Positions 34,313 to 43,233 of a DNA stretch of 64,000 nt are shown here, piece by piece. This DNA comes from UBA6168 sp964643005 (GTDB lineage: Bacteria > Bacteroidota > Bacteroidia > Chitinophagales > Saprospiraceae), in the NCBI GenBank assembly GCA_964643005.1, contig CAZXQI010000001.1:25028-89027 (forward strand), given 5' to 3'. The stretch's first letter is position 1. Each line of letters starts with the position of its first letter. The translations under genes were made by a program, and so were the position numbers. Below the pieces are notes generated by a model. The model saw only the letters and a list, made by a program, of their open reading frames with translations. It made no database searches and was not told the origin of the DNA.

Positions 34313-35280
34313 CTTGCCAATTCGTAAAGCCTGGCCATGTTGGGCGTGAGGATGACTTCTGTGCGGCGATTTTTTGCTTTGTTTTCCGGTGTGGTATTCG
34401 GCACGATAGGATTATTCATCCCCCGTCCGGCGGCAGTCAGTTGAGCCTGATTCACGCCGTTGATGGCGAGAATTTTCACGACCGACGTAGCTCTCCGGGT
34501 GCTGAGATCCCAGTTGTAATCTACGGCGCCGGCATCGTCAGTATGGCCTTCTACGAGGATTTCGATATTGGGGTTGTTGCTGAGCGCTTTGGCTAATTTT
34601 TTCAGGGCTTCCACACCCTTGGGGTCAACCTTGTCGCTGCCGGACTGGAAGAGCAGCTTTTGGCTGAGGCTGACGTAGATTTTCCCGTCGCGCTCTTCTC
34701 TGGTCAGGTCGGCGGCGTCAAAATCCCGCAGGGCATTGTCGAGGCTCAGGCGCAACTGGTTCATCTGGGCGTCTCTTTCGGCTACCATCCTTTCAAGTTC
34801 GGCGACCCGCTGCTCCCGAGAAGTCAGGTCTGTCTGCATGGATTCCATGCTGTAATTCTGTAGCCCAATGGTTTGCTCCAGGCCTTTCAACTGACCTTCC
34901 TGTAGGAGCAATTCGTCCTGGCTGTTGGCTATGAGTTGTTCAAAGGCAGTTTTTTCGGAAGAGTAGGTAGAGAGCAACCGCGCATTGTCTTTGGCGGCTT
35001 CTTCAAAGTATTTGGACAAATCCTGGTTGTACTGCTGGATTCTGCTCAGTTCGGTTTTCTGCCGGTCGAGGCCGGCTTTGAGTTGTTGGATTTGCGCATT
35101 GGCCACCCTGAGATTGTCTTTCAACTGCTCGTTTTCAGTTTGTACGGACTTCAGGTTTCCATATTCTGCATGGAAGTGATCCCTGGCCGCTTTCATATCG
35201 TTATATTTCTGGGAGGAAACGCATCCGGTCCCAAACATTGAAAAGCCCGCCAGATAAATCAATAAGTTCCTGATTTTCAT
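34309..35280 (-). CDS. OmpA-family lipoprotein with coiled coil
   Basis: A 323-residue outer-membrane-to-wall linker. The signal peptide MKIRNLLIYLAGFSMFGTGC ends in a lipobox Cys. Residues about 35-190 are a long coiled coil (AQIQQLKAGLDRQKTELSRI). The C-terminal OmpA domain has ILVEGHTDDAGAVDYNWDLS and GMNNPIVPNTTPENKAKNRR, with the Asp and Arg that bind diaminopimelate. I chose the ATG at 35280: the frame continues to an ATG at 35304, but that lies upstream of the transcription start predicted from the -7 box at 35307-35314. It is cotranscribed with the PLP dehydratase, an odd partner. Confidence 0.92.
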   Translation of the reverse strand: MKIRNLLIYLAGFSMFGTGCVSSQKYNDMKAARDHFHAEYGNLKSVQTENEQLKDNLRVANAQIQQLKAGLDRQKTELSRIQQYNQDLSKYFEEAAKDNARLLSTYSSEKTAFEQLIANSQDELLLQEGQLKGLEQTIGLQNYSMESMQTDLTSREQRVAELERMVAERDAQMNQLRLSLDNALRDFDAADLTREERDGKIYVSLSQKLLFQSGSDKVDPKGVEALKKLAKALSNNPNIEILVEGHTDDAGAVDYNWDLSTRRATSVVKILAINGVNQAQLTAAGRGMNNPIVPNTTPENKAKNRRTEVILTPNMARLYELAR

Positions 35281-35306
35281 AAGAATTTGATTTTGATGAA
35301 ACAATG

Positions 35307-35314
35307 CAAAGGTA
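35307..35314 (-). promoter_or_regulatory. ompA-like gene promoter, -7 box
   Basis: TACCTTTG on the minus strand matches TAnnTTTG, 27 bp before the ATG at 35280. The transcript would start near 35300, which rules out the ATG at 35304 as the start. The -33 TTG is missing. Confidence 0.55.
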
Positions 35315-35345
35315 AAATACGATTTTGGATTTCTGCCTTTGAGAT

Positions 35346-35366
35346 TTTTAGATTGGGAATCTAAAA
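35346..35366. promoter_or_regulatory. 9-bp perfect inverted repeat between ompA and ferredoxin promoters
   Basis: TTTTAGATT-GGG-AATCTAAAA lies midway between the two divergent -7 boxes. Its symmetry and position suit a dimeric regulator controlling one or both genes. A small hairpin in the ferredoxin leader is excluded if the box at 35389 is used. Confidence 0.5.
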
Positions 35367-35388
35367 GATTTCTACAAGTGCGACTTTG

Positions 35389-35396
35389 TAATTTTG
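35389..35396 (+). promoter_or_regulatory. candidate ferredoxin gene promoter, -7 box
   Basis: TAATTTTG matches TAnnTTTG. No TTG is present at the -33 position. The leader would be about 240 nt, long for this genome, so another promoter may exist. Confidence 0.4.
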
Positions 35397-35641
35397 ATTA
35401 TTTATGAATAAGGAAAAATGAGGGGCGACGCACGCTTCATCATTTGAAAATCACTCACTTCCTGTTAAATTTGCCTGGCTTCGACGAAAGAACATTCTGG
35501 AGAAGAAGTTGCTTGGCAAAAGACTTTATCTAACCAGATTTAATTGAAAGAAGGGAGAATCATCGTTTGTAAAGATGATGGGAATAGAGATCCCGAAACT
35601 TCTCCTCTGCTTCAACTTAAATTTTTTAAAAGATTCTCGAT

Positions 35642-35998
35642 ATGGCAATTATTATAACCGATGAGTGCATCAATTGCGGCGCCTGCGAACCAGAATGCCC
35701 AAACAATGCCATTTATGAAGGCGGTATCGAATGGGCAATTTCTGACGGCACTACGGTGCAGGGTACTTATACATTAGAAGATGGTTCGACAACTGACGTG
35801 AATGAACGCCACGCTCCAATTTCTGAAGACTATTATTATATCGTTCCGGACAAGTGTACCGAATGTGTTGGCTTCCATGAAGAACCGCAATGCGCCGCCG
35901 TTTGTCCGGTAGATTGCTGCGTGCCGGATCCGGAGCGACGCGAAACGGACGAAGCGCTGCTGGCGCGCAAACATCGCCTCCACCCATCAGGCGCCTAA
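35642..35998 (+). CDS. 2[4Fe-4S] ferredoxin
   Basis: A 118-residue electron carrier. The first cluster motif is CINCGACEPECP (Cys9, 12, 15, 19). The second is CTECVGFHEEPQCAAVCPVDCC, in which an eight-residue insertion separates the second and third cysteines, as in Alvin-type (Allochromatium/Chlorobium-like) ferredoxins. A long loop of about 55 residues between the motifs (WAISDGTTVQGTYTLEDG) is characteristic of the Bacteroidota members. The C-terminal tail is basic. No oxidoreductase partner is adjacent. Confidence 0.93.
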   Translation: MAIIITDECINCGACEPECPNNAIYEGGIEWAISDGTTVQGTYTLEDGSTTDVNERHAPISEDYYYIVPDKCTECVGFHEEPQCAAVCPVDCCVPDPERRETDEALLARKHRLHPSGA

Positions 35999-36068
35999 TT
36001 TTCCGAATAAAATAATCCGGCTGGCGGCGAAGCGGTTTCCAGCAGATGATTTACCCCGAAGAGGGAAT

Positions 36069-36091
36069 CCATCCAAATTCACTTTGGATGG
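36069..36091 (+). terminator. stem-loop, possible weak terminator of the ferredoxin gene
   Basis: CCATCCAAA, loop TTCAC, TTTGGATGG is a perfect 9-bp stem, 71 bp after the ferredoxin stop. Only TTTT follows, eight bases later, so termination would be weak. Confidence 0.4.
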
Positions 36092-36511
36092 GATGGAGGT
36101 TTTCTGCAGTTCTATTTGTAGGGGAGTTATCCCAAAGGAGAAGATTACCCCAGGGGCAAACAATTGAATTACTTCTTCTTTGGCGGCAGAAAAAAGCGAC
36201 TCTCTGTTTAATCATGCAGACGGGTATTTCCGCTATTTTTTACAAAATGATAAACACTCCGCCTCGCCTGACTTTCGGAACGCCTGACCTTTAAAAATTG
36301 AAGAACTTCCAGCAATACTCCGAGAGATTTTTCCCATTTTCAAATGTCGGCAAAACTGAGTCTGCACTGGCTAAGTACCTTTGATTGTAGCGACCACAGG
36401 CTGGCTTCCTCATATATTCAATGATTAGCGTCAATCTTTTCCCTAATAAAATTCAGCGCTGAAGGAGGCCTTTTGTAACATTGGTTACCCTGTAAACCCT
36501 ATCTGTTCTTG

Positions 36512-36519
36512 TAATTTTG
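36512..36519 (+). promoter_or_regulatory. candidate promoter of the FadL-like gene, -7 box
   Basis: TAATTTTG matches TAnnTTTG, with CTG in place of TTG 19 bp upstream. The start would be near 36525, giving a 68-nt leader to the ATG at 36593. Confidence 0.5.
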
Positions 36520-36592
36520 CAGTCAGCGACTGCCTCCTTTAAATTATAGTCTTTTCAGGCTTTTTTGAATGATCCCTTTTAAAATCAGCGCC

Positions 36593-37918
36593 ATGAGGAA
36601 TCTTTTGGTTATCATTTTTACACTTTCAATTTTATCCCTAAAGGCTCAAACCGGCCACATCATGCAGGGCGCCGGCGCCGTCAATTTTTCAATGGGTGGC
36701 GCTGCTACGGCCTTGCCTGTTGATATTCTGGGTTCGCTGTACTGGAATCCGGCTTCCATATCACAGTTTGATAGAAATGCTGCCGCTCTCAGTATGGGCG
36801 GCTTTTCAGCGGCTCCACAACTCTACAGCTCCATCCCCAATGAGTTGTTGTGGGAGATTTCAGGAACCACTAAAGGCAGGCGGAGTATTATTCCCGTTCC
36901 GGCGGCAGGCGTCGTATTCGGCCTGCCTGACAAACCGGTGACCTTCGGTATTTCAGCGCTGAGTTCTGGCAGCTTTGGAGTGGATTATCCCGAAACCTCT
37001 GATTTTTCTGACCTGCAAAATATCAACCCCCTCCTTGTTGCGCAAGCGGCAGGCGGCTTAGGCGCCATTCATTCGGAGTACAATATCATGCAATTTGGCT
37101 TCACTACGGCGTATGAGATTACAGAGGGTCTTTCCATTGGGCTGGCGCCAACTTTCAACTACGCCGGCCTGATCATGCAGCCGACGACTGTGGCGCCGCC
37201 TCACCCGACGTATGGATACTTCAAGGCTGAAAGGGCTACGGCTTTTGGCATGGGCTTTCAGGCGGGGGCTTTTTTCAAAACTGAAATTGGTTTGAATTTC
37301 GGATTCAGCTACAAAAGCAGACAGTGGTTCCAGGACTTTGAACTGAAAGGCCAATACACGGATATGACCGAGGCGCCTGCTGCAAAGTTCAAAATGGATC
37401 ATCCGGCGATATTCTCTGCCGGTATCGCCTATGCGAGCGACTTTTTTGACGTGGCAATAGACTATCGAAACATCAGTTACGAGAATGCTCCCGGTTTCAA
37501 AGCAGGAAACTGGGCCTACGACAAAGACGGGTATCCAACCGGCGCCTTTGCCGGATTGGGCTGGAAAAATGTAAACGTCATTGCAGCCGGTGTGCAAATC
37601 AAACTCGTCAAAAGGCTGCCCATCCGCCTGGGCTATACCTACAGCTCCAACCCGATTACTGCCTATAACGCCTTTTTCTCCGTCGCCGCTCCTGCCGTAG
37701 TCGAGAATGCGGTACAGGCCGGACTGAGTTACAAGATTGGCCGCAACATGGATCTGAGCTTAGCCTATCATCGGGGCCTGACGAATAGCCTGAGCGGTCA
37801 GTTGATGAACCCGCAGTTTGTTTCGGCTGCCAATCCTCTGGGCATCATCCCGCAGACGGAGGTGAAGAGCGCAATGTTTACGGATCTGCTCCTGCTGGGT
37901 TTGTCTTATGATTTTTAA
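36593..37918 (+). CDS. FadL/OmpP1-family outer-membrane protein
   Basis: A 441-residue beta-barrel of the family that passes long-chain fatty acids and other hydrophobic compounds. A signal peptide (MRNLLVIIFTLSILSLKAQ) is followed by the family's N-terminal hatch sequence: AQTGHIMQGAGAVNFSMGGA and SLYWNPASISQF. Repeated amphipathic strands follow, with a terminal strand ending DLLLLGLSYDF in the expected aromatic residue. The ATG at 36593 is preferred over one eight codons upstream because it begins the signal peptide. Substrate unknown; it stands alone on the plus strand with its own promoter box. Confidence 0.9.
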   Translation: MRNLLVIIFTLSILSLKAQTGHIMQGAGAVNFSMGGAATALPVDILGSLYWNPASISQFDRNAAALSMGGFSAAPQLYSSIPNELLWEISGTTKGRRSIIPVPAAGVVFGLPDKPVTFGISALSSGSFGVDYPETSDFSDLQNINPLLVAQAAGGLGAIHSEYNIMQFGFTTAYEITEGLSIGLAPTFNYAGLIMQPTTVAPPHPTYGYFKAERATAFGMGFQAGAFFKTEIGLNFGFSYKSRQWFQDFELKGQYTDMTEAPAAKFKMDHPAIFSAGIAYASDFFDVAIDYRNISYENAPGFKAGNWAYDKDGYPTGAFAGLGWKNVNVIAAGVQIKLVKRLPIRLGYTYSSNPITAYNAFFSVAAPAVVENAVQAGLSYKIGRNMDLSLAYHRGLTNSLSGQLMNPQFVSAANPLGIIPQTEVKSAMFTDLLLLGLSYDF

Positions 37919-37977
37919 AAACCTGGAAATCCTCAACCAGAGATTTTGACGGCGTCGCCCCGACTTATGGCGGAATT

Positions 37978-38006
37978 TTGAGACTTCCCGTCCTGTCTTA
38001 TTTTTG
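37978..38006 (+). promoter_or_regulatory. promoter of the 99-residue membrane protein gene
   Basis: TTG at 37978-37980, an 18-bp spacer, TATTTTTG at 37999-38006. It agrees with the Bacteroidota consensus, and the transcript would start near 38012, about 15 nt before the ATG. Confidence 0.65.
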
Positions 38007-38026
38007 CGGAAAAATAATTACTGCCG

Positions 38027-38326
38027 ATGTCCACGGTTTTGACTTTTATCGTTGTAGGGCTTTTTATCTCCATGCTCTTCCTGAATTTTTACTTCCGCTT
38101 CAAGACCATGAAAGTCTATAAGCGATTGATGCAGGGAGGGGTACAGCTCAGCTTCGCACAACTATTCAATCGGGAAAAAGCAGAGAAGGCCGGTCTCCAA
38201 CATCCCCGCCATCGGCAGGACATCCTTGCCCTTTCTATGCACATCCGGCGCTCCATCGGAATCGCCGTCACTTTAATTGGCCTGATGGCCGCCTTAGGCG
38301 TCGCGCTGGCATTTCTCAACAAATAG
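38027..38326 (+). CDS. small two-pass membrane protein
   Basis: A 99-residue protein of unknown function with membrane segments at about 3-24 and 75-97. The basic loop between them (KTMKVYKRLMQGGVQLSFAQLFNREKAEK) should face the cytoplasm. Similar hairpin-like small proteins occur widely in Bacteroidota without assigned function. A well-spaced promoter lies just upstream, which supports it as a real, separately expressed gene. Confidence 0.75.
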   Translation: MSTVLTFIVVGLFISMLFLNFYFRFKTMKVYKRLMQGGVQLSFAQLFNREKAEKAGLQHPRHRQDILALSMHIRRSIGIAVTLIGLMAALGVALAFLNK

Positions 38327-38478
38327 CCCATACCCGGCCTGCCTTTTATTTTTTTAAAAAATCCCTCTTAGAATATTTCGTTTTCAGACCTGCCGCCAAT
38401 ACCTGACTAATCAATTGCAGCTCCTGGGACGGGGGCTTTCTAAGCTCGCTCCGACGAACAATAGACAGGGGCGCTTTC

Positions 38479-38508
38479 TTGCCAATTAGCCAGGTATTTT
38501 TACCTTTG
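38479..38508 (+). promoter_or_regulatory. promoter of the DUF4836-like gene
   Basis: TTG at 38479-38481, a 19-bp spacer, TACCTTTG at 38501-38508: a full consensus match with ideal spacing. The start would be near 38515, with a leader of about 50 nt. Confidence 0.75.
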
Positions 38509-38563
38509 GTTCAGGCTTTTACAGGCTCCGTACGGCTCTTCTCCTTATTTTAAACTTATCTCA

Positions 38564-40474
38564 ATGTCAGTGCAAATCATCAGTTTCAGGATGCGCCTGC
38601 TCTCTGTCTTTTTTGAGAATGGCTTTTTCTTATTGCTTTTCTGCCTGTTGGCGGGCAGCGCAAAGAGCCAGACGGTATTAAATTACGTCCCCGCCGATGC
38701 GGATTTGGCGCTCACGTTCAATTTGGGGAACTTAGACAGGAAGGTCAGTCTCAACGAATTGCGTCAATACGATTTCTATCAGGCCATCCTCAGTGAAACG
38801 CGCCGTTCTTCTGAGGAGCCTGGCGCTAAGCACAGTTTGGACTACTTTGAGAAAATGATGTATGAACCGGCTTCCATTGGCTATGACTACATGCAGCCCT
38901 TTTGTCTTTTTATAAAAAAAACAGAAAAACGCACGCTCATGGCTGTGGCGACGAAGCTTTCCGACAGGGCGAAGTACGAAGCCGGTTTGCGGCAGTTTAA
39001 ATATGGCGAATATGAAAAATGGCTGAACGAGAAAGACGGCTATCGCCTTTGGCAAAAGGGTGCTGAAACTTTTGCTTGGAATGACGAAGTGGTTTTGGAC
39101 GTCATGACAACGGAAAGAGTAAGAGGGTGGCTGGATAGGAATGAAGAGGACTTTTCGACAGATGAGGACGACTGGTTGGGCGAGGAAGACGAGGAGTTGC
39201 CGGATATCATTATACAAGAACCTGAAACTGCAATGGACGATCCTGATGGATTGGAAAAAGATGAAAGCGCTGCCCTGGCAGAATGGGTGGACGAGTTGAT
39301 GAACATGCGGCTTTCGCAATCCATCGCTTCCAATGGCCGGTTTATGCAGGCCGTTTCAAAGCCTTCCGACGTACATTTTTGGATGGACTATTCTTTAGCC
39401 CTGAGTTTTCTAAACGACTTTCAAAAGGATGAGGCAGAAGAAACCGGCGAAAAGGCGCTGGCACTGGTAAAGGGATTCATCGCGCAACTGTATTCCGACA
39501 CTTATCTTTCGACAGGCCTCAATTTTGAAAAAGGCAAAGTTTCCGTTCATTCCTCCATGTTTTTCAATGACGATTTTCAACAGTTCTATGCGGGTATGCT
39601 CGACGGGAAATTCAACAGGAAGTTCCTGCGCTACATCAAAGGCGGCAATCAGTTGTTTGGCTATTTCTACCTGAATCTAAATGCAAAAAAAACCATCAGA
39701 GAAGGAAAGACTTTGCTCTACAAAATGCTCGATGGCGCCCCTGAATACGGGCAGCTGACTGCCGACATGGTGCATATCTTCGACCTTTTTATTGATGAAG
39801 AGGCATTTGCAAAAGTGCTGAAAGGCGATTTGCTGCTCGCCGTTTCCGGCATACAACAGGTCGAGGTCGCAGGAAAAACCTATGAGTTTGACGAGGATTT
39901 TAATTACACAGAAAAAGATACCCTGGTGATGGAAACACAGCCCGTCGTCACGCTGCTCGCCTCGTATGATCGCGAAGAAGACCTCAGGAAGTTTATCAGT
40001 CTGGGACTTCATTACGGAACCCTGAAACAGGAAGGGGATTACTACCGCCTGAGCCTTGCCTCTGTCAATATGGAATTTTACTTAGCCCTGCATAAAGGAG
40101 CGCTCATTATCACCAATAACCGCACGCTCATCCGACAAAACAGAGAAAGAGGTCTCCCGAGGAAACTTCGATTAGATAAGACCCACCGCAGGCTCCTTCG
40201 CCGAAACTCCTCCGTACTTTACTGGAACCTGCCCAACACCATGCAGGCCGTCGCCAGCGAAGAAATAGACAGCAATACGGCGAGCATGGACATCCTGAAC
40301 ACAATTATAAAGGAGTATGAGGGCGTGCTCATGACTGTAGCCAAAAAGCCAAAACTTCCAGTCGAAAGCAGGATGGATCTGAACTTTAACGATAAGAAAA
40401 CCAACGCATTACGGCAACTCTTCGAGTTTTTTAACAACTTCTATATGGAGAGCATTGGAGGGGCGAAGATTTGA
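38564..40474 (+). CDS. exported DUF4836-like protein
   Basis: A 636-residue protein of unknown function. The N-terminus carries a signal peptide with an unusually long n-region (hydrophobic core about 21-35, ending SAKSQ); a Met at codon 10 is an alternative start. The mature part begins VLNYVPADADLALTFNLGNL, the characteristic opening of DUF4836-type Bacteroidota proteins. It is rich in acidic residues (DEDDWLGEEDEELPD near 205-220) and has no lipobox, unlike many relatives. It is probably periplasmic. It stands alone on the plus strand. The family call is moderately sure. Confidence 0.75.
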   Translation: MSVQIISFRMRLLSVFFENGFFLLLFCLLAGSAKSQTVLNYVPADADLALTFNLGNLDRKVSLNELRQYDFYQAILSETRRSSEEPGAKHSLDYFEKMMYEPASIGYDYMQPFCLFIKKTEKRTLMAVATKLSDRAKYEAGLRQFKYGEYEKWLNEKDGYRLWQKGAETFAWNDEVVLDVMTTERVRGWLDRNEEDFSTDEDDWLGEEDEELPDIIIQEPETAMDDPDGLEKDESAALAEWVDELMNMRLSQSIASNGRFMQAVSKPSDVHFWMDYSLALSFLNDFQKDEAEETGEKALALVKGFIAQLYSDTYLSTGLNFEKGKVSVHSSMFFNDDFQQFYAGMLDGKFNRKFLRYIKGGNQLFGYFYLNLNAKKTIREGKTLLYKMLDGAPEYGQLTADMVHIFDLFIDEEAFAKVLKGDLLLAVSGIQQVEVAGKTYEFDEDFNYTEKDTLVMETQPVVTLLASYDREEDLRKFISLGLHYGTLKQEGDYYRLSLASVNMEFYLALHKGALIITNNRTLIRQNRERGLPRKLRLDKTHRRLLRRNSSVLYWNLPNTMQAVASEEIDSNTASMDILNTIIKEYEGVLMTVAKKPKLPVESRMDLNFNDKKTNALRQLFEFFNNFYMESIGGAKI

Positions 40475-40556
40475 ACGGCCAAAGATTGGCGGAGAGAGCT
40501 TTGTCGGGTCGGGACAGGATTGTATTTTGGGGAAACGACTAAAGACTTAAACAGCC

Positions 40557-41051
40557 CTACGGATGAGCAATGGGAAAAGAAAAACTCGAATACAGTGAGA
40601 ATTTGACCTTGGAGCGAAGCGGGAACTTGTACTGGTCAACGAACTTAGCTAAGAACTGCCTGAACTGGTCTGTGTTGACATTGCGGGAATTGGGTTTCAG
40701 ATAAAATCCGATGTGTTCAATGTCTCCGTTCTCGCTCCAGAAAAAGTGCATCCAGGCGTTGATTCCATTTAGGTCGTACCCAATAGTCCGGCTGTAGTTT
40801 TCCATCTCCTGCATCATGCCCAGTAGCTTGTTATAGGCCATGTTCATGTCGCCGTCGCAGGCGTCTAACAAAGGCTGATAACCGGGTACGGTATTTTCAT
40901 ATTGTTTATCAAATTCCCCCAATTGGAACACGAGAGGCAGAACGGGCTTCAGCGCTATTTTGTTTGGAACACTTTGCTGACTGAAGGTTTCTGTAACTTT
41001 CAGGCCCGAGCTGAAAAGTACGATTAGAAGGACTAAGACCAAATTTCTCAT
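40557..41051 (-). CDS. exported protein of unknown function
   Basis: A 164-residue protein with a signal peptide (MRNLVLVLLIVLFSSGLKVTETFSQ). I chose the ATG at 41051; a GTG two codons upstream is possible. The mature part has an acidic, aromatic segment (MHFFWSENGDIEHIGFYLKP), then FLAKFVDQYKFPLRSKVKFS, and ends YSSFSFPIAHP. I recall similar C-termini (an aromatic-Ser-SFP ending) in other Bacteroidota exported proteins of unknown function. It is convergent with the DUF4836-like gene and has no operon partner. Confidence 0.7.
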   Translation of the reverse strand: MRNLVLVLLIVLFSSGLKVTETFSQQSVPNKIALKPVLPLVFQLGEFDKQYENTVPGYQPLLDACDGDMNMAYNKLLGMMQEMENYSRTIGYDLNGINAWMHFFWSENGDIEHIGFYLKPNSRNVNTDQFRQFLAKFVDQYKFPLRSKVKFSLYSSFSFPIAHP

Positions 41052-41057
41052 GACCAC

Positions 41058-41407
41058 ACTGTTTTGTCAAAGTTTTATTAGAGACCCCCTGAAGTGAGTT
41101 TTGCTATCTAATATGTTAATAAACAATACAAAGGAGGTTCTGTTGGAAAATTACTTAATGAGTGGTTTCTCGTCGTAACGGTTGTTTAAATTAATTTTTG
41201 AGGGCTAAAAGCATAGAGGTATTTTTGGCGGGGAATCTGGAGCCTGAAGTGTATGGGGTGACAAAAAGCGATAGTTTTTGTCTAATTATTCGTGATGGAA
41301 TGACGTACAAACTTAACGGGTTTCTTTTGTTAAACACCTAAAAACCAAGCCATTTTTTTGAAAATTTGAAGAAACGGCATTTTAAAGGGAAGCTAAATAT
41401 TTTTTAA
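41058..41407. other. gene-free divergent stretch
   Basis: About 350 bp of AT-rich sequence between divergent genes, with a T7-G-A4 tract near 41356. No TAnnTTTG match or strong hairpin was found. Confidence 0.4.
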
Positions 41408-42010
41408 ATGATCATAGATATCATATTTCTGATCGTTGCCGGATGGGGATTCTACCAGGGCTATACGCGGGGGATTATTAAAACGGTGCTCACCGTGTTT
41501 TCCGTCGTATTCGGATTGATGGTCGCCTTGAAACTGACGCCGGCGGCTACGAAATTTTTAGAGACAGCTTTCCACACCACTTCTGCATTTACTTTTATTG
41601 GAGGCTTTCTGCTGGTCTTCGTCCTGACGATGGTTATCATTCGCATGATAGCGCAGTTTTTTGAAAAAGCCCTGAAAACTGCCCACATCAATTTTATTAA
41701 CAAAGCGGCGGGAGGAATCCTCCTCGCATCTCTCTACATTTTGATTTACAGCGCTTTAGTCTGGTTCGGAGATTCAGCGCATCTCATTAAAGACGAAACC
41801 CGGAAGAGTTCTAAGACTTATGTTGTTCTCAAGGAATTTCCCAAAAAAATGGAAGGCGTTTATAATTACGTCAAGCCTGGTTTTCAGGATTTTTGGCACG
41901 AATCCGTTAAGTTCATGGACAAATTAGAAGTGAAAAGCATAGAGCAGTCGGAAGCTACACCCACCATTTTTGACATCCCCGACGACGATTCCAAAAGACC
42001 TGATCAATAG
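41408..42010 (+). CDS. CvpA family membrane protein
   Basis: A 200-residue inner-membrane protein with four membrane segments (about 3-20, 25-45, 62-85 and 98-120). The family's N-terminal pattern IIDIIFLIVAGWGFYQGYTRG is clear. A hydrophilic C-terminal tail follows, with SIEQSEATPTIFDIPDDD at the end. CvpA was named for colicin V production; its general role is in the envelope and remains poorly defined. It is 168 bp upstream of a DUF6498-like gene on the same strand. Confidence 0.88.
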   Translation: MIIDIIFLIVAGWGFYQGYTRGIIKTVLTVFSVVFGLMVALKLTPAATKFLETAFHTTSAFTFIGGFLLVFVLTMVIIRMIAQFFEKALKTAHINFINKAAGGILLASLYILIYSALVWFGDSAHLIKDETRKSSKTYVVLKEFPKKMEGVYNYVKPGFQDFWHESVKFMDKLEVKSIEQSEATPTIFDIPDDDSKRPDQ

Positions 42011-42126
42011 CTGTGGCGCAACTCTGAATAGCTTTTCTCGTAACTGACGGACGGGCAATGGCGCCATTTTTCGATAAATCCCTTTGGGTGTCGTCGGAAT
42101 GTGCAGGCTTACAAATAAAACTGCCC

Positions 42127-42134
42127 TACATTTG
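42127..42134 (+). promoter_or_regulatory. candidate promoter of the DUF6498-like gene, -7 box
   Basis: TACATTTG matches TAnnTTTG. Transcription would begin near 42140, so a TTG at 42136 cannot be the start and the ATG at 42178 is favoured. Confidence 0.5.
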
Positions 42135-42177
42135 ATTGTCAACTCCTCCCTTCAACTATCAACAACAGTGTTGGCGC

Positions 42178-42912
42178 ATGACTTGGCTTCAACTTAATAA
42201 AAACACTATCTACCTCTGGATTACGGCGATCGTGATGATTGTTGGTTTGTTGTTCTATGATTGGTCGCCCGGCGAGATAATCATCACCTATTTCTTAGAA
42301 ACCATCATCATAGGGGTCGTCCACATTTTTAAACTTTATGCCGTAGCGCTGAATGAAAAAGATCCACAAACGGACAAAAGGAAAAGCCTGACTGCGGGTC
42401 TTGGCGTCATCGTCTTTTTCTGCGTTCACTACTTCTTTTTTATTTACCTCCAGTCTGTTTTTGCCTTCGAGATAATCAAGGGTTATATCGAAGGAATAGA
42501 AGATGGGTTTAGCGTAATTCACAACTACATCGTTTTGCTCAGTCGCCCCAATGTCATTATCATTTTCTGGATTATTGCCACGACGAGCGCACTGACTGCG
42601 GTTTTCAATTTTTTCATTCCGAGACGCTACTTAGAGCGGGAAGTGATGGTTTACATTTACCAACCCTATCTGCGCATCATTGTCCAACAGCTTGTCGTGT
42701 TGTTGTCCAGTTTTCTCCTCATCTTTTCAGGGTCGGGATTAGTTGCAGCCCTGCTGCTGATTGTGCTGAGGCTCTTAATTGGGTTGTTTATGACGGAAAT
42801 CGGCACTGATGAGGCCGCCCAAAAAAGATTTATCGAGCGACTTGCATCGGGAAATAAGCCGGAGGAAGTAGCCCGGACTTTAGAGCAACTGGGCGCCATT
42901 CTTCAGGAGTGA
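42178..42912 (+). CDS. DUF6498-like multi-pass membrane protein
   Basis: A 244-residue inner-membrane protein with about six membrane segments. The signature is near the N-terminus: GLLFYDWSPGEIIITYFLE followed by TIIIGVVHIFKL, the tryptophan-containing first repeat and 'YFLE' motif of DUF6498. FFCVHYFFFIYLQSVFAF is the second conserved region. Function is unknown. The frame extends upstream to a TTG, but the promoter box and the absence of conserved sequence there favour the ATG at 42178. The last 25 residues are soluble (GNKPEEVARTLEQLGAI). Confidence 0.75.
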   Translation: MTWLQLNKNTIYLWITAIVMIVGLLFYDWSPGEIIITYFLETIIIGVVHIFKLYAVALNEKDPQTDKRKSLTAGLGVIVFFCVHYFFFIYLQSVFAFEIIKGYIEGIEDGFSVIHNYIVLLSRPNVIIIFWIIATTSALTAVFNFFIPRRYLEREVMVYIYQPYLRIIVQQLVVLLSSFLLIFSGSGLVAALLLIVLRLLIGLFMTEIGTDEAAQKRFIERLASGNKPEEVARTLEQLGAILQE

Positions 42913-43233
42913 AGAAGCCTGTTGAACCGGACTTTTGCGAAACCCCGCTTTGACCCTGGTGCAGTAGGACACTGCGCTTTGCGCATTTTCCCCTCTTCTG
43001 CCATTTTATTTTTTTTTGAAAAAAATGATTATAACTGCTGAGAGGCTATAGTTTTCTACAGGCTGGCGTAGAGAGTTTTCCCACAAATTTCTCTTCAGAT
43101 GATTTTATCGGCGGGGAAATCAACCCAAATTCACTTCAGATTTTCCATGCAGATTTAGACCTCTTCCAAAAGTTGAAAAGGAAAAAAAGAGGAAATTTAG
43201 ATAGCGTCAAATGATTCACCCGCTTACGCAGAA
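42913..43233. other. gene-free convergent stretch
   Basis: About 320 bp between convergent genes. It has a T9-G-A7 element at 43009-43025, which may act as a bidirectional transcription stop, and nothing else that I recognise. Confidence 0.45.

Larger units (their letters stand above)
35999..36592. other. gene-free stretch downstream of ferredoxin
   Basis: About 590 bp with a 9-bp stem-loop (36069-36091) and a good promoter box (36512-36519) for the FadL-like gene. One 82-codon frame here is mostly low-quality sequence and is not called. Confidence 0.5.

Noticed and set aside
36046..36294. 82-codon plus-strand ORF after the ferredoxin gene
   Set aside because: It runs through a stem-loop and has no conserved pattern or ribosome site; likely chance.
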